Assembly (NCBI GenBank): GCA_023667015.1
Contig: JAMPAX010000003.1
Span: forward strand, 1-64,000
From: Muribaculaceae bacterium
Lineage (GTDB): Bacteria; Bacteroidota; Bacteroidia; Bacteroidales; Muribaculaceae
Direction: 5' to 3'
Length of the DNA stretch: 64,000 nt
Shown: in pieces, positions 1-8,554 of the stretch
Numbering within the stretch: position 1 is the stretch's first letter
Layout: each line of letters opens with the position of its first letter
Notes under the pieces: model-generated
Seen by the model: only the letters and a program-made list of their open reading frames with translations
Told to the model about the DNA's origin: nothing
Database searches by the model: none
Made by a program: the position numbers and the translations under genes

Positions 1-53
<53 letters not shown>

Positions 54-164
54 ATATTTTGGTATTGCAAAATTACAACAAACATTCAGAATACGCAAGA
101 GAATAGCGGAAAAATATTGTTAAAAAGTGTTAAATTGAAATCCTTCACTTAGGATTATTGAAGC

Positions 165-230
165 GAGAGTTTAAGGAAATTTAAGAGTTTAAGAGAATTA
201 AGGAGTCTAAGGGAGATGATTGATGGGAAA
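165..230. repeat. degenerate 7-base-period array
   Basis: A run of loosely conserved heptamers (TTAAGGA, AATTTAA, GAGTTTA, AGAGAAT, TAAGGAG, TCTAAGG) lies just beyond the terminator of the OmpA-family gene. No ORF fits. It is one of about a dozen such arrays in the window (see findings). Confidence 0.55.
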
Positions 231-232
231 AT

Positions 233-263
233 AAAAAAGGATGCCCCAATGGCATCCTTTTTT
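233..263 (-). terminator. terminator of the OmpA-family gene
   Basis: A 13-bp perfect inverted repeat (233-245 with 251-263) has a 5-nt loop. On the minus strand the stem ends in a T run, giving a classic intrinsic terminator 20 bp after the stop codon. Confidence 0.85.
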
Positions 264-281
264 ATTTTTTGCTGACCTGGA

Positions 282-1487
282 TTAGTCGGCGAGGTTGATT
301 GTAACAGCGCGATCGAGGGGAGCACCCTTAGCACCGAAATCGGTGAGGTCGCCATTGTCGATGCGAGCATCAAGCTGATCAGCGGGAACACCACAGTTGA
401 TGAGGAATTTCTTGACAGTGTCTACACGACGATTACGGAGGTTGACATTGATAGTCTCGTTGCCGGTGTAGTTGTCAGCCCAACCGGTGAGGACATACTT
501 ATTGTTGCCTTCCTTCATAACAGAAGCCATGGAGCGAAGAATTGTCTTTTCTCGTGCTGAAAGTGAGGATTGGTTGATGGGGAAGTAAACAGTGCAGATA
601 CCTTCGCAGTCGGAGCGCTGAGCATTGGGACGACGGCGAGCTGCATCGTTCTGAGCCTGAGCGAGCTGATTCTGAAGATCGGAGATCTGGTTTTCGGCAG
701 CGTTCAGACGAGCTACGAGAGCGTCACCTTCAGCATCGGTGTATTTCCAAGTGGGGCAAACTGCAGTAACGGGGCAGTTCCAGTCGCTCTTGCCGAGATT
801 GAAAGTAAGACCGGCCTGAAGCATAAGCTCGTGTTCGAGTCTTTCGAAGTCAAGGATTTCGTACTGAACGTCGAGGAAGATGGTTACTACATCGCTGAGA
901 CGGAAGTTGTTCTGCAGACCGACATTGGCGGAAAGATTAGTTGTGTGGGCTGCATGCCACTTGTAATCATTGTCAGTTCCGGTCTTATTCCAACGCCAGT
1001 AAGCATTGGCACCACCATGAACTACTGCATTGTAAACGCGTCCCGGACGATAGCCACACCACCAGTTTGTAAGGTTGACCATCACATCGAATTCAGGGCC
1101 GAATCCAATCCATTTTTCAGGATACCAAGTCTTGGCATCATTGATAGCGCCCTGAGGCATATAGCGGAAAGGTCCGTCATATGTAGTTGCACCTTTTGGC
1201 ATATTAAATGTACCACCGAAGCGGAAACCGAATACAGGGCTAATCCATTTACCTACATAGAGACCGGCTTGTGCACCGATACGATTTTTGAAATCAGCAT
1301 GAATGTCTCCGTGACCCATGAGGAAGTTAGCACCACCTTGAGCGGTGATAAACCAATTGTCGGCATTACGGTTGAGCAACAGACCTTGCGAGCAATCAGG
1401 CACGTAGGTCACCTCCTGGGCAGTAGCTGTAGTAGCAGTTGCTGCCATTGCGAGGGTTGCGAGTCCAAGTAAAACACTTTTCTTCAT
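282..1487 (-). CDS. OmpA/OprF-family outer-membrane porin
   Basis: A 401-residue protein. Residues 1-23 are a signal peptide ending in TATA before Q. A roughly 220-residue beta-barrel-like region follows, then a short coiled coil (about 255-286) and an OmpA peptidoglycan-binding domain (about 290-401). That domain shows the expected VYFPINQSS strand, TGWADNYTG, and the NLRNRRVD segment that in this family contacts peptidoglycan. It should tether the outer membrane to the cell wall and may act as a slow porin. The gene is monocistronic with its own promoter at 1539-1546 and a strong terminator. The family is abundant in Bacteroidales outer membranes. Confidence 0.93.
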   Translation of the reverse strand: MKKSVLLGLATLAMAATATTATAQEVTYVPDCSQGLLLNRNADNWFITAQGGANFLMGHGDIHADFKNRIGAQAGLYVGKWISPVFGFRFGGTFNMPKGATTYDGPFRYMPQGAINDAKTWYPEKWIGFGPEFDVMVNLTNWWCGYRPGRVYNAVVHGGANAYWRWNKTGTDNDYKWHAAHTTNLSANVGLQNNFRLSDVVTIFLDVQYEILDFERLEHELMLQAGLTFNLGKSDWNCPVTAVCPTWKYTDAEGDALVARLNAAENQISDLQNQLAQAQNDAARRRPNAQRSDCEGICTVYFPINQSSLSAREKTILRSMASVMKEGNNKYVLTGWADNYTGNETINVNLRNRRVDTVKKFLINCGVPADQLDARIDNGDLTDFGAKGAPLDRAVTINLAD

Positions 1488-1538
1488 AAAACAACAATAT
1501 TAATAATTACAAATTTTCTAAAATTTTGGGTTTTGGTG

Positions 1539-1546
1539 CAAAGTTA
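1539..1546 (-). promoter_or_regulatory. -7 box of the OmpA-family gene promoter
   Basis: The minus strand reads TAACTTTG, matching the Bacteroidetes TAnnTTTG -7 box, about 50 bp upstream of the start codon. A TTGG sits about 17 bp further upstream as a weak -33 element. Confidence 0.7.
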
Positions 1547-1568
1547 GCACTTTTTATTTATACCAACA

Positions 1569-3611
1569 CTATTTTCTTAAAAAATGTTTAATTCTGTCAA
1601 AAGTTTTTTCAATAGTATACCCAAATTTCTCTTCAAGTACCTTTGCCGGAGCACTTGCGCCGAAGCGTTCAAGGCCGGATATCTCAAACTCTCCACTCAT
1701 GATTGGGAGTAGAGCGGCAGGGAGTCCTGAAGTAAGTCCGAACTTTTTAACATCTGTGGGTATTATAGCTTCACGATACTCAGCCGACTGTTGCATAAAC
1801 AAGCCTAAAGAGGGAACGGAAACTACTCTGGCGTTGACGCCTTCAGCACCGAGTTTTTCAGCGGCACCGATAAGAAGAGCCACATCGGAGCCATTGCCGA
1901 TAAGGACAATTTCGGGTTTTGCCTCATAATTGCCATACACAATATAAGCACCCTTTGCGGCCATTTCAGCCTCTTGACGACGAGAGCCACCTTCCTCTCT
2001 TGCCGGAAGGTCGGGAACATTCTGACGGGAGAGAATTAAAATGCTGGGCGATTCATCATTGTATAAGGCAAGCTTGTAGCACTGGAGAGTCTCAGCACTG
2101 TCGGCGGGACGAAGCACGAGAGCCGCAGGCTTGCCACTGAAATTTTTCATTTGCTCAAGAAGACGCATCTGAGCCTCCTGTTCTATAGGCTCATGGGTAG
2201 GACCATCCTCACCTACACGGAAAGAGTCATGGCTAAAGATAAACTTTACAGGAAGCTCCATCAGGGCAGACATACGGATCGCAGGCTTCATATAGTCAGA
2301 GAAGACGAAGAAAGTGGCACAAGCTCCTATGAGTCCTCCATGCAAAGCAATTCCATTCATAATGCAAGCCATAGTCAATTCTGCTACACCGCTTTGCAGG
2401 AACTTACCGGAAAAATCATGCGGAGTCATCTCATGAGTCTGCTTGAGATAGCCATCGGTTTTATCGGAATTTGCGAGGTCGGCACTTGACACAATCATAT
2501 TTCCAAGATGCTTGGCAAGGAAACCGAGTACGGTAGCAGATGAGGCTCTGGTAGCCATATCGGGTTTAAACTCTATAGAATTCCAATCGAGATTGGGGAG
2601 ACGGCCATTAATCCAATCATTGAGTTCGGCGGCAAGTTCAGGGTTATCATTAGCCCATTGCTCATGCTCAGCGCGGCGTTGAGCTACAATCTTCTTCAGT
2701 TCCTCACAGCGATGTGCATATAGCTCGCTGACATCGCTAAAAATTTGCCAAGGATTTTCAGGATCGCCTCCGAGGTGTTCAATAGTCTTACCTATATCAG
2801 CACCGGCCTTAGAGAGGGGTTGACCGTGGGTTGCGATTGCACCCTCCAGAGAAGAGCCATCAGCCTTAAGAGCTCCACGAGCCATGATGGTATTGCCAAT
2901 GATAAGAGTAGGACGGGACTTTTCATTGCGAGCAATTTCGATAGCCCCGGCCATAGCCACGGGGTCTGTGCCGTCAACCTCTAAGACATTCCAGTTCCAT
3001 GCACGATACTTGGCAGCAGTATCCTCACTGCTGACTTCATCTACCAGAGTAGAGAGTTGCACCTTATTAGAATCGTAGAACATAATAAGATTGCTCAGAC
3101 CGAGGAATCCGGCGATACGACCTGCTCCTTGAGAAATCTCCTCCTCAATACCGCCATCAGAGATGAACGCATATGTCTTATGAGCCACGGTATGTCCGAA
3201 CTTATCAGCGAGGAAACGCTCAGCAATAGCGCAACCTACAGCCATCACATGTCCCTGACCAAGAGGACCGCTACTATTTTCAATACCGCGAGCCACGTCA
3301 AGTTCCGGATGACCCGGAGTCGGGCTATCCCATTGGCGGAACAATTTCAGTTCATCAAGAGAGAACCTACCGCAGAGTGCCAGTACAGAATATAGCATCG
3401 GTGACATATGGCCCGGATCAAGGAAGAACCTATCGCGGGCGAACCAGTTGGGATCCTCCGGATCATAAACAAGGAAAGACGAGAACAGCAGATTAGTAAA
3501 GTCTGCGCCTCCCATAGCACCTCCGGGGTGGCCGGAATTGGCTTGTTCGACCATTTGGGCGATAAGCACACGCATGTTGTCAGCGCCACGGGTAAGAAGT
3601 TTTGCGTTCAT
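1569..3611 (-). CDS. tkt: transketolase
   Basis: A 680-residue protein, the normal length for transketolase, the TPP enzyme that moves two-carbon units between sugar phosphates in the non-oxidative pentose phosphate pathway. The N-terminal third has SGHPGG and the TPP/metal segment around residues 150-185. There the usual GDG reads SDG, keeping the metal-binding Asp, and is followed by MFYDSN. The pyrimidine-binding domain shows GEDGPTHEP, with the family's catalytic Glu context, then RPAD and the C-terminal domain. It lies 107 bp downstream of the sugar permease on the same strand. No clear -7 box separates them, so co-transcription is plausible. Confidence 0.95.
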   Translation of the reverse strand: MNAKLLTRGADNMRVLIAQMVEQANSGHPGGAMGGADFTNLLFSSFLVYDPEDPNWFARDRFFLDPGHMSPMLYSVLALCGRFSLDELKLFRQWDSPTPGHPELDVARGIENSSGPLGQGHVMAVGCAIAERFLADKFGHTVAHKTYAFISDGGIEEEISQGAGRIAGFLGLSNLIMFYDSNKVQLSTLVDEVSSEDTAAKYRAWNWNVLEVDGTDPVAMAGAIEIARNEKSRPTLIIGNTIMARGALKADGSSLEGAIATHGQPLSKAGADIGKTIEHLGGDPENPWQIFSDVSELYAHRCEELKKIVAQRRAEHEQWANDNPELAAELNDWINGRLPNLDWNSIEFKPDMATRASSATVLGFLAKHLGNMIVSSADLANSDKTDGYLKQTHEMTPHDFSGKFLQSGVAELTMACIMNGIALHGGLIGACATFFVFSDYMKPAIRMSALMELPVKFIFSHDSFRVGEDGPTHEPIEQEAQMRLLEQMKNFSGKPAALVLRPADSAETLQCYKLALYNDESPSILILSRQNVPDLPAREEGGSRRQEAEMAAKGAYIVYGNYEAKPEIVLIGNGSDVALLIGAAEKLGAEGVNARVVSVPSLGLFMQQSAEYREAIIPTDVKKFGLTSGLPAALLPIMSGEFEISGLERFGASAPAKVLEEKFGYTIEKTFDRIKHFLRK

Positions 3612-3718
3612 GGTAAATGTAAAATATGTAATAAGATATAGTTATGGGTTAAGAAGCTCATAAGATTGTCGAAATTCAACGTCTTCAAAAAAACTCATAA
3701 CTATAATTAAATACTTGA

Positions 3719-5074
3719 TTAGAGAGCATCAGGGATTTTTTCTACTTCCTCTTCATCAACAGGGATATCCTTATTGACATTTTTGGAGCCTACCAGGGCA
3801 TAGTAGAGAATGAAAGCGAGCATAGCCACGACGAGCCAATAGGAAGTCATGTATCCTGCATTGTCAGCAATCCAGTTCTGGATAAGAGGCATGACACCGC
3901 CGCCGACTACCATCATCATGAAAATACCGGAAGCCTGAGCAGTATACTTACCAAGACCCTCAACAGCGAGATTAAATATAGCACCCCACATAATGGAAGT
4001 GCAAAGGCCGCAAACTACGAGGAGCATTGCAGAGATAGGCACCTCAGCCATAGTGAATCCACTCTCAACGCTATATGCAGGCATAGAAACGCGGATTGAT
4101 GCGGGGAGAATAATTGCAAGGATAATCAATATGATAGCAAATGAAGCTACTACTGTAAGTTGCGTCTTACTTGAGACCGCACCTGAAATGACAGAAGAAG
4201 AGAGACGGCCTACAAGCATCAGAAGCCAATAGACGGCAGCGACTGCACCCGCAACAGCCGTAGCATTCTCAGTAATACCGGAAGCTGTAGAATCTGAGAG
4301 ATAGAAAATCAGCACACCGGGGATACCAACTTCAACGCCAACATAGAAGAAAATAGAGATAACTCCGAGGACAGTATGACGGAAATTCCATGGAGAGTGG
4401 GTGTAGGATACGGTCTTACCCTTGCGCAGGTTGGGTTCGGGGATTTTCACAAACGAAATAATGATGAAAGCCACTACGAAAACACCCATAGCAATCCAGA
4501 GCAAAGGGCTAACATCTCCCATTGAAGTATGGTCGGTAACGGTACCGATCAGCATACCTACAAATAGAGGAGTCAGTGTGCCTGCAAGCGAATTCAAAGA
4601 GCCGCCGAGCTGAATAAGCTGGTTGCCCTTGTTGCCACCGCCACCGAGCAGATTAAGCATCGGGTTGACAACCGTATTGAGCATACATACGCAGAAGCCG
4701 GAGATAAAGGCACCGATAAGATAGATTAGGAAATTGAGCATCACAGGGCTACCGCTCACGCTAAAAGTAGCGACATTGCCCCCCACAAGGCTTGAGAGAT
4801 ACTGTACAAAGATACCGGCAAAGCCCAGGGCAATAGCGCACAGAGCTGTTTTCTTATAGCCTACACTTTCGAGCATCTTACCAGCCGGGATACCCATAAT
4901 GAGATAAGCCAAGAAGTTCATGAAATTACCGACCATACCGGCCCATTCATAGTGTCCTTTCCAGATAGTACCAATCGGAGCAGCCAGATTGGTAACAAAG
5001 GAAATCATTGCGAAGAGGAAGAACATGGCTACGATAGCCACTCCCCTACCTTGAGATTTTAGATTTGTTGCCAT
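3719..5074 (-). CDS. MFS sugar permease (FHS/FucP-like)
   Basis: A 451-residue integral membrane protein with about 12 hydrophobic segments. The first half begins after a short cytoplasmic N-terminus (MATNLKSQGRG), with AGKMLESVGYKK between helices 2 and 3 matching the MFS inter-helix signature. The layout, with a glycine-rich LLGGGGNKGNQL and LGGSLNSLAGTLTPL in the first half, resembles the fucose/glucose-galactose FHS branch, so the likely substrate is a monosaccharide taken up with a proton or sodium ion. The substrate cannot be assigned from sequence alone. The gene precedes transketolase, which would suit pentose or hexose catabolism. Confidence 0.85.
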   Translation of the reverse strand: MATNLKSQGRGVAIVAMFFLFAMISFVTNLAAPIGTIWKGHYEWAGMVGNFMNFLAYLIMGIPAGKMLESVGYKKTALCAIALGFAGIFVQYLSSLVGGNVATFSVSGSPVMLNFLIYLIGAFISGFCVCMLNTVVNPMLNLLGGGGNKGNQLIQLGGSLNSLAGTLTPLFVGMLIGTVTDHTSMGDVSPLLWIAMGVFVVAFIIISFVKIPEPNLRKGKTVSYTHSPWNFRHTVLGVISIFFYVGVEVGIPGVLIFYLSDSTASGITENATAVAGAVAAVYWLLMLVGRLSSSVISGAVSSKTQLTVVASFAIILIILAIILPASIRVSMPAYSVESGFTMAEVPISAMLLVVCGLCTSIMWGAIFNLAVEGLGKYTAQASGIFMMMVVGGGVMPLIQNWIADNAGYMTSYWLVVAMLAFILYYALVGSKNVNKDIPVDEEEVEKIPDAL

Positions 5075-5158
5075 ATTGTAGAAACAGACGAGGAGGAAAA
5101 ATGTTAGTGAAAATTATAAAATTTGAAACGTTAAAGTCATAAAAAATCTTTTAACTCT

Positions 5159-5181
5159 TAAGTAGCTATTTAATTTAACAT
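5159..5181. repeat. solo end of the 160-bp inverted-end element
   Basis: TAAGTAGCTATTTAATTTAA matches the outer end of the element at 21904-22063, differing at only two positions over this stretch. No partner end is visible nearby. It sits immediately downstream of the YggS gene and looks like a remnant or an excision scar. Confidence 0.5.
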
Positions 5182-5187
5182 GTAGCA

Positions 5188-5871
5188 CTACGATCTTTGA
5201 GAATAATCACGCTCACCGAAGATAGCAGTGCCGATTCTTACGAGATTGGCACCTTGCTCTACGGCTAACGGCCAGTCGCCACTCATACCCATGGAGAGGA
5301 CATTGCAATCCCGCAAATCGGGGGCTATCTCATGGACTGATTTCAGGACATCCGCAATTGTAGCAAAATCCTGCGAAACCCGGTTGCGATCATCAGTATT
5401 CGATGCCATTCCCATTATTCCGCAGATATGTACGGCCTTGAGCTCCTCATACCTGCGGAGTCGAAAATACTCCAGCAGTTCATCGGGATAGAAACCGAAT
5501 TTTGTCTCCTCCATGGCGACATGTACCTGTAAGAGCACACGGGTGACTACCCCGGCCTTCACCGACTCCGCATCTATCAGATTAAGTAGCTTCTCCGAAT
5601 CGACACTTTCAATCAGGGCTGTTTTGCCAATAAGCTGGCGCACCTTATTAGTCTGGAGATGACCAATAAAATGCCATTTAATATCCGGAGGACAAAGTGG
5701 AATCTTTGCCAACAGCTCTTGTACGCGGCTTTCACCGAAAATCCTTTGCCCTGCATCGTAAGCTTCAACGACAGCCTCAGAAGGATGGAATTTGGAGACA
5801 GCTACCAGCTCCACACCCTGAGGAAGAATCTCATGGAGCCGTTTTATTTCATCAAAAATATGTGTTGACAC
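5188..5871 (-). CDS. YggS/PROSC-family PLP homeostasis protein
   Basis: A 227-residue protein, the usual family length. A single alanine-racemase-like TIM barrel is predicted. The PLP-binding lysine is K27 in LVAVSKFHP. Other family marks are WHFIGHLQTNKVR, SMGMSGDW and VRIGTAIFG near the C-terminus, which bind the PLP phosphate. Members bind pyridoxal phosphate without strong enzymatic activity and keep vitamin B6 and amino-acid pools balanced. The start (ATG at 5871) is followed directly by a typical N-terminal helix. The DUF4494 gene lies 24 bp upstream on the same strand, so the two are probably one transcript. Confidence 0.93.
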   Translation of the reverse strand: MSTHIFDEIKRLHEILPQGVELVAVSKFHPSEAVVEAYDAGQRIFGESRVQELLAKIPLCPPDIKWHFIGHLQTNKVRQLIGKTALIESVDSEKLLNLIDAESVKAGVVTRVLLQVHVAMEETKFGFYPDELLEYFRLRRYEELKAVHICGIMGMASNTDDRNRVSQDFATIADVLKSVHEIAPDLRDCNVLSMGMSGDWPLAVEQGANLVRIGTAIFGERDYSQRS

Positions 5872-5874
5872 CTA

Positions 5875-5906
5875 TTAAGAATTAGGGATTAGGAATTAGA
5901 GAGGGG
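5875..5906. repeat. 7-base-period array overlapping a stop codon
   Basis: Heptamers GAATTAG, GGATTAG, GAATTAG occur between yggS and the DUF4494 gene. The last unit supplies the TTA (stop, minus strand) of the DUF4494 gene, so the array runs into coding sequence. Confidence 0.5.
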
Positions 5907-6372
5907 AGACTTGAGTGTCCACTTGTTCAGGCTTTTTTGTGGAGGAAAGATCAGCCGGGAAGACATCCATAAGAGGAGTCTCTGCAATGGAAGAGATCTC
6001 GTAATCAGCGAGAGTACCCTTCATACCCTTGAGGAATTTCTCATGGGCATCTGCAAAATCAGAGGCCTGCACCAGGATAAAGCTGGTAGCCTTCTTCTCC
6101 ATACCGGACTTTTCATCAAGAGTAATGAAATTCACCTTCACCATATAATATCTGTCGCCGGATTCATTAAAGAAAATCTCAGAAATCTTCGTTTTCTTAA
6201 CCGCAGAAATGGAGAACTCACCGGAGATAAAAGGTCTCATCTCCTCAATAATACGGGATTCAGCTTCAGTGAAACTCAAAGCATCAACAAGATATGGTTC
6301 GTTGGCCTTCTTTACAGAGCCATTCTCCTGAATCTTGTCATAGCGAACTTTACATTCGAACCAGAGTGCCAT
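5896..6372 (-). CDS. DUF4494 family protein
   Basis: A 158-residue soluble protein with no signal peptide or membrane segment. It begins MALWFECKVRYDK and carries YLVDALSFTEAE and SDRYYMVKVNF-type blocks. These are characteristic of a small, uncharacterised family conserved in Bacteroidetes and annotated as DUF4494. The fold appears to be two alpha/beta repeats, with FVDALSFTEAE and LVQASDFADAHE as equivalent positions. No catalytic residues are recognisable. It lies just upstream of yggS on the same strand and is probably co-transcribed with it. Confidence 0.85.
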   Translation of the reverse strand: MALWFECKVRYDKIQENGSVKKANEPYLVDALSFTEAESRIIEEMRPFISGEFSISAVKKTKISEIFFNESGDRYYMVKVNFITLDEKSGMEKKATSFILVQASDFADAHEKFLKGMKGTLADYEISSIAETPLMDVFPADLSSTKKPEQVDTQVSPL

Positions 6373-6672
6373 ATAAATATAATATTATACTAATTTTCAA
6401 ATATTTTTGTAATATCCTCGCAATAGCTTTCAGCAATCAGACAGATCTATCCATAAACCGTAAGTATCGTTTGGATGTTTATAAACAAACGCAAAAATAA
6501 TTAAAAATATTTAAACGACCCAATGAAAAAACACAACTACGGACAACTTCGAACGAATGGTCAGAAAACCGGCAACGCAGAACGGCCAGACAGAAGCGAA
6601 GAAAAAATAAGCAATAATGATGAAATTATCTAAAAAAATTATAAATTTGCTTAAATAAAATCTCGAAACGCT
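6373..6672. other. divergent intergenic region upstream of the cyd operon
   Basis: These 300 bp separate the DUF4494 gene (minus) from the DUF4492-cydAB operon (plus). They hold a short inverted repeat at 6468-6491 (CGTTTG...CAAACG around the palindrome GTTTATAAAC), a 36-codon open frame at 6523-6633 (MKKHNYGQLR...) and a TAAATTTG -7-like box at 6642-6649. The short frame is hydrophilic and I do not recognise it; it may be fortuitous. The palindrome is a plausible regulator site for an oxygen-responsive operon, but this is inference. Confidence 0.4.
6642..6649 (+). promoter_or_regulatory. -7 box for the DUF4492-cydAB operon
   Basis: TAAATTTG fits the TAnnTTTG consensus 24 bp upstream of the DUF4492 start codon. 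There is no clear TTG at -33, which would be compatible with an activator-dependent promoter. Confidence 0.5.
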
Positions 6673-6882
6673 ATGATAGGTAGGATTTGGCGAATGTACT
6701 ATGAAGGATTCAGGGGGATGACCATTGGGAAGACCCTCTGGGTAATCATTCTGCTGAAGCTATTTATTATGTTTTTCGTATTGAAACTGTTCTTTTTTCC
6801 CGACATACTGGAACGAGACTACGCGACAGATGCCGAGCGAGCTCAAGCCGTAAGGGACAACCTTATTGGAGGGGATGAGTGA
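6673..6882 (+). CDS. DUF4492 small membrane protein, candidate cytochrome bd accessory subunit
   Basis: A 69-residue protein with one strongly hydrophobic segment (about residues 23-42, ending LKLFFFPDIL). It has an N-terminal amphipathic stretch (RIWRMYYEGFRGM) and an acidic C-terminus. This is the Bacteroidetes family DUF4492, which is repeatedly found directly before cydA. The gene lies 72 bp upstream of cydA on the same strand with no terminator between. By analogy with the unrelated CydX/CydS peptides, a single-helix partner of the oxidase is likely. That role is inferred from context. Confidence 0.85.
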   Translation: MIGRIWRMYYEGFRGMTIGKTLWVIILLKLFIMFFVLKLFFFPDILERDYATDAERAQAVRDNLIGGDE

Positions 6883-6954
6883 AGAGGGGGGGATGAGTGG
6901 ATGTGGGATGATTAATAAAGGTAGAGGTAACAATAACCATAAAATAGAAATAGT

Positions 6955-8520
6955 ATGAACGACTTGATAACAGTAGTGGACTGGTCACGATGGCAATTTG
7001 CGCTGACAGCGATATACCATTGGCTGTTTGTACCGCTGACCCTTGGACTATCGGTGATTGTAGGCGTTATGGAAACGGCATATTATCGCACGGGGGATAA
7101 GAAATGGCTGAAATGTTGCAAGTTCTGGATGACTCTCTTTGGTATCAACTTCGCCATTGGAGTAGCCACAGGAATTATCCTTGAGTTTGAGTTTGGCACC
7201 AACTGGAGCAATTACTCATGGTTTGTAGGCGACATATTTGGGGCACCCTTAGCTATAGAGGGATTATTAGCCTTCTTCATGGAAGCTACATTTGTAGCAG
7301 TCATGTTCTTCGGATGGAACAAAGTGAGTCCTCGATTTCATCTTGTATCAACATGGCTGACATGTCTTGGAGCTACCATCTCCTCGCTGTGGATACTTGT
7401 AGCCAATGCCTGGATGCAACTACCCGTAGGGATGGAGTTTGATCCTGAGCAAATGCGCAACGTCATGGACAACTTCTGGGCATTGTTCTCGCCCGTAGCC
7501 ATGCACAAATTCTTCCATGCCGTATTCTCCGGCTGGGCACTTGCCGGAATATTTGTTATCGGCGTAAGCTGTTGGTTCCTGCTCAAGAATCGAAATGTAG
7601 ACTTTGCCATACTGAGTATCAAGACAGGAGGTTGGGTCGGTCTTATAGGTATGTTGCTGACTATGTATACCGGGGATGGGTCGGCAGTAGACGTAGCCAC
7701 ATATCAGCCTATGAAGCTCGCAGCCATGGAAGGGCTATATGACGGAGCAAAACCTCAGAGCATAGTAGCAGTAGGCATTTTAAATTCCGAGAAGCGCTGG
7801 AATAACGATGAAAAGCCATATAAATGGGCGATTGAGGTACCCTACGGTCTTTCGCTATTGGCGCGCCATAATCCGGAGGCCTTTGTGCCGGGAATCACTG
7901 ATATCATCGAAGGCAGAGACATCAATGCTGAAGGAGATACCATCAACACTATAAGCTATGAAGAGCGCATGGCATGCGGAAGAGCAGCTCAGAGAGCCCT
8001 GCGCGATTTTGACACGGCTACACGCGAGGGAAATGATACAGCCAAGGCAGAAGCCCTAAGTCGTCTAAAAGCTGACTACGATTACTTTGGCTACGGCTAC
8101 TTCGATAATGTAGAAGAAGCCATCCCGCCCGTAGCGGCCACCTTCTACTCCTTCCGCATAATGGTAATACTCGGAAGCTACTTTATGTTGTTCCTGATTG
8201 TAGCTCTAATCCTTGCATATAAAAAGAGAAAAATTCTTGCTGAGACACGATGGTTGCAATGGATAATGCTACTGACGATGCCACTCATATGGATATGCTC
8301 CGAGGCCGGATGGGCCGTGGCAGAAGTAGGACGTCAGCCCTGGACTGTACAGAATCTATTACCAACAAAAGCCGCGATTTCAGCAATACCGGAATCAAAC
8401 GTCATATTGACATTCTGGATGTTTGCAGTAATCTTTACGGTATTGCTTGCCGCAGAGCTGTCAATCATGGTTCGCTACATCAAGAAGACCTCGAAAACAG
8501 ATCTAAGTTCAGAGCGATAG
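6955..8520 (+). CDS. cydA: cytochrome bd ubiquinol oxidase subunit I
   Basis: A 521-residue inner-membrane subunit that binds hemes b558, b595 and d, and oxidises quinol while reducing O2. H22 in TAIYHWLF is the equivalent of the N-terminal heme ligand. MHKFFHAVFSGW carries the second conserved His, and VGRQPWTVQ is the GRQPW motif. The quinol-binding loop starts at GDGSAVDVATYQPMKLAAMEG and is long (roughly residues 245-400), placing it in the long-Q-loop subclass. Its partner cydB begins 35 bp downstream. A high-affinity oxidase fits an anaerobe or microaerophile that scavenges traces of oxygen. Confidence 0.97.
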   Translation: MNDLITVVDWSRWQFALTAIYHWLFVPLTLGLSVIVGVMETAYYRTGDKKWLKCCKFWMTLFGINFAIGVATGIILEFEFGTNWSNYSWFVGDIFGAPLAIEGLLAFFMEATFVAVMFFGWNKVSPRFHLVSTWLTCLGATISSLWILVANAWMQLPVGMEFDPEQMRNVMDNFWALFSPVAMHKFFHAVFSGWALAGIFVIGVSCWFLLKNRNVDFAILSIKTGGWVGLIGMLLTMYTGDGSAVDVATYQPMKLAAMEGLYDGAKPQSIVAVGILNSEKRWNNDEKPYKWAIEVPYGLSLLARHNPEAFVPGITDIIEGRDINAEGDTINTISYEERMACGRAAQRALRDFDTATREGNDTAKAEALSRLKADYDYFGYGYFDNVEEAIPPVAATFYSFRIMVILGSYFMLFLIVALILAYKKRKILAETRWLQWIMLLTMPLIWICSEAGWAVAEVGRQPWTVQNLLPTKAAISAIPESNVILTFWMFAVIFTVLLAAELSIMVRYIKKTSKTDLSSER

Positions 8521-8554
8521 TCTTTTAAAGTCCATTTTATAAAAACAGAAATTT

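Noticed and set aside
570-1472. 300-codon open frame antisense to the OmpA-family gene
   Set aside because: It lies wholly inside a well-supported gene on the other strand, has no recognisable domain, and reflects codon bias of the sense gene.
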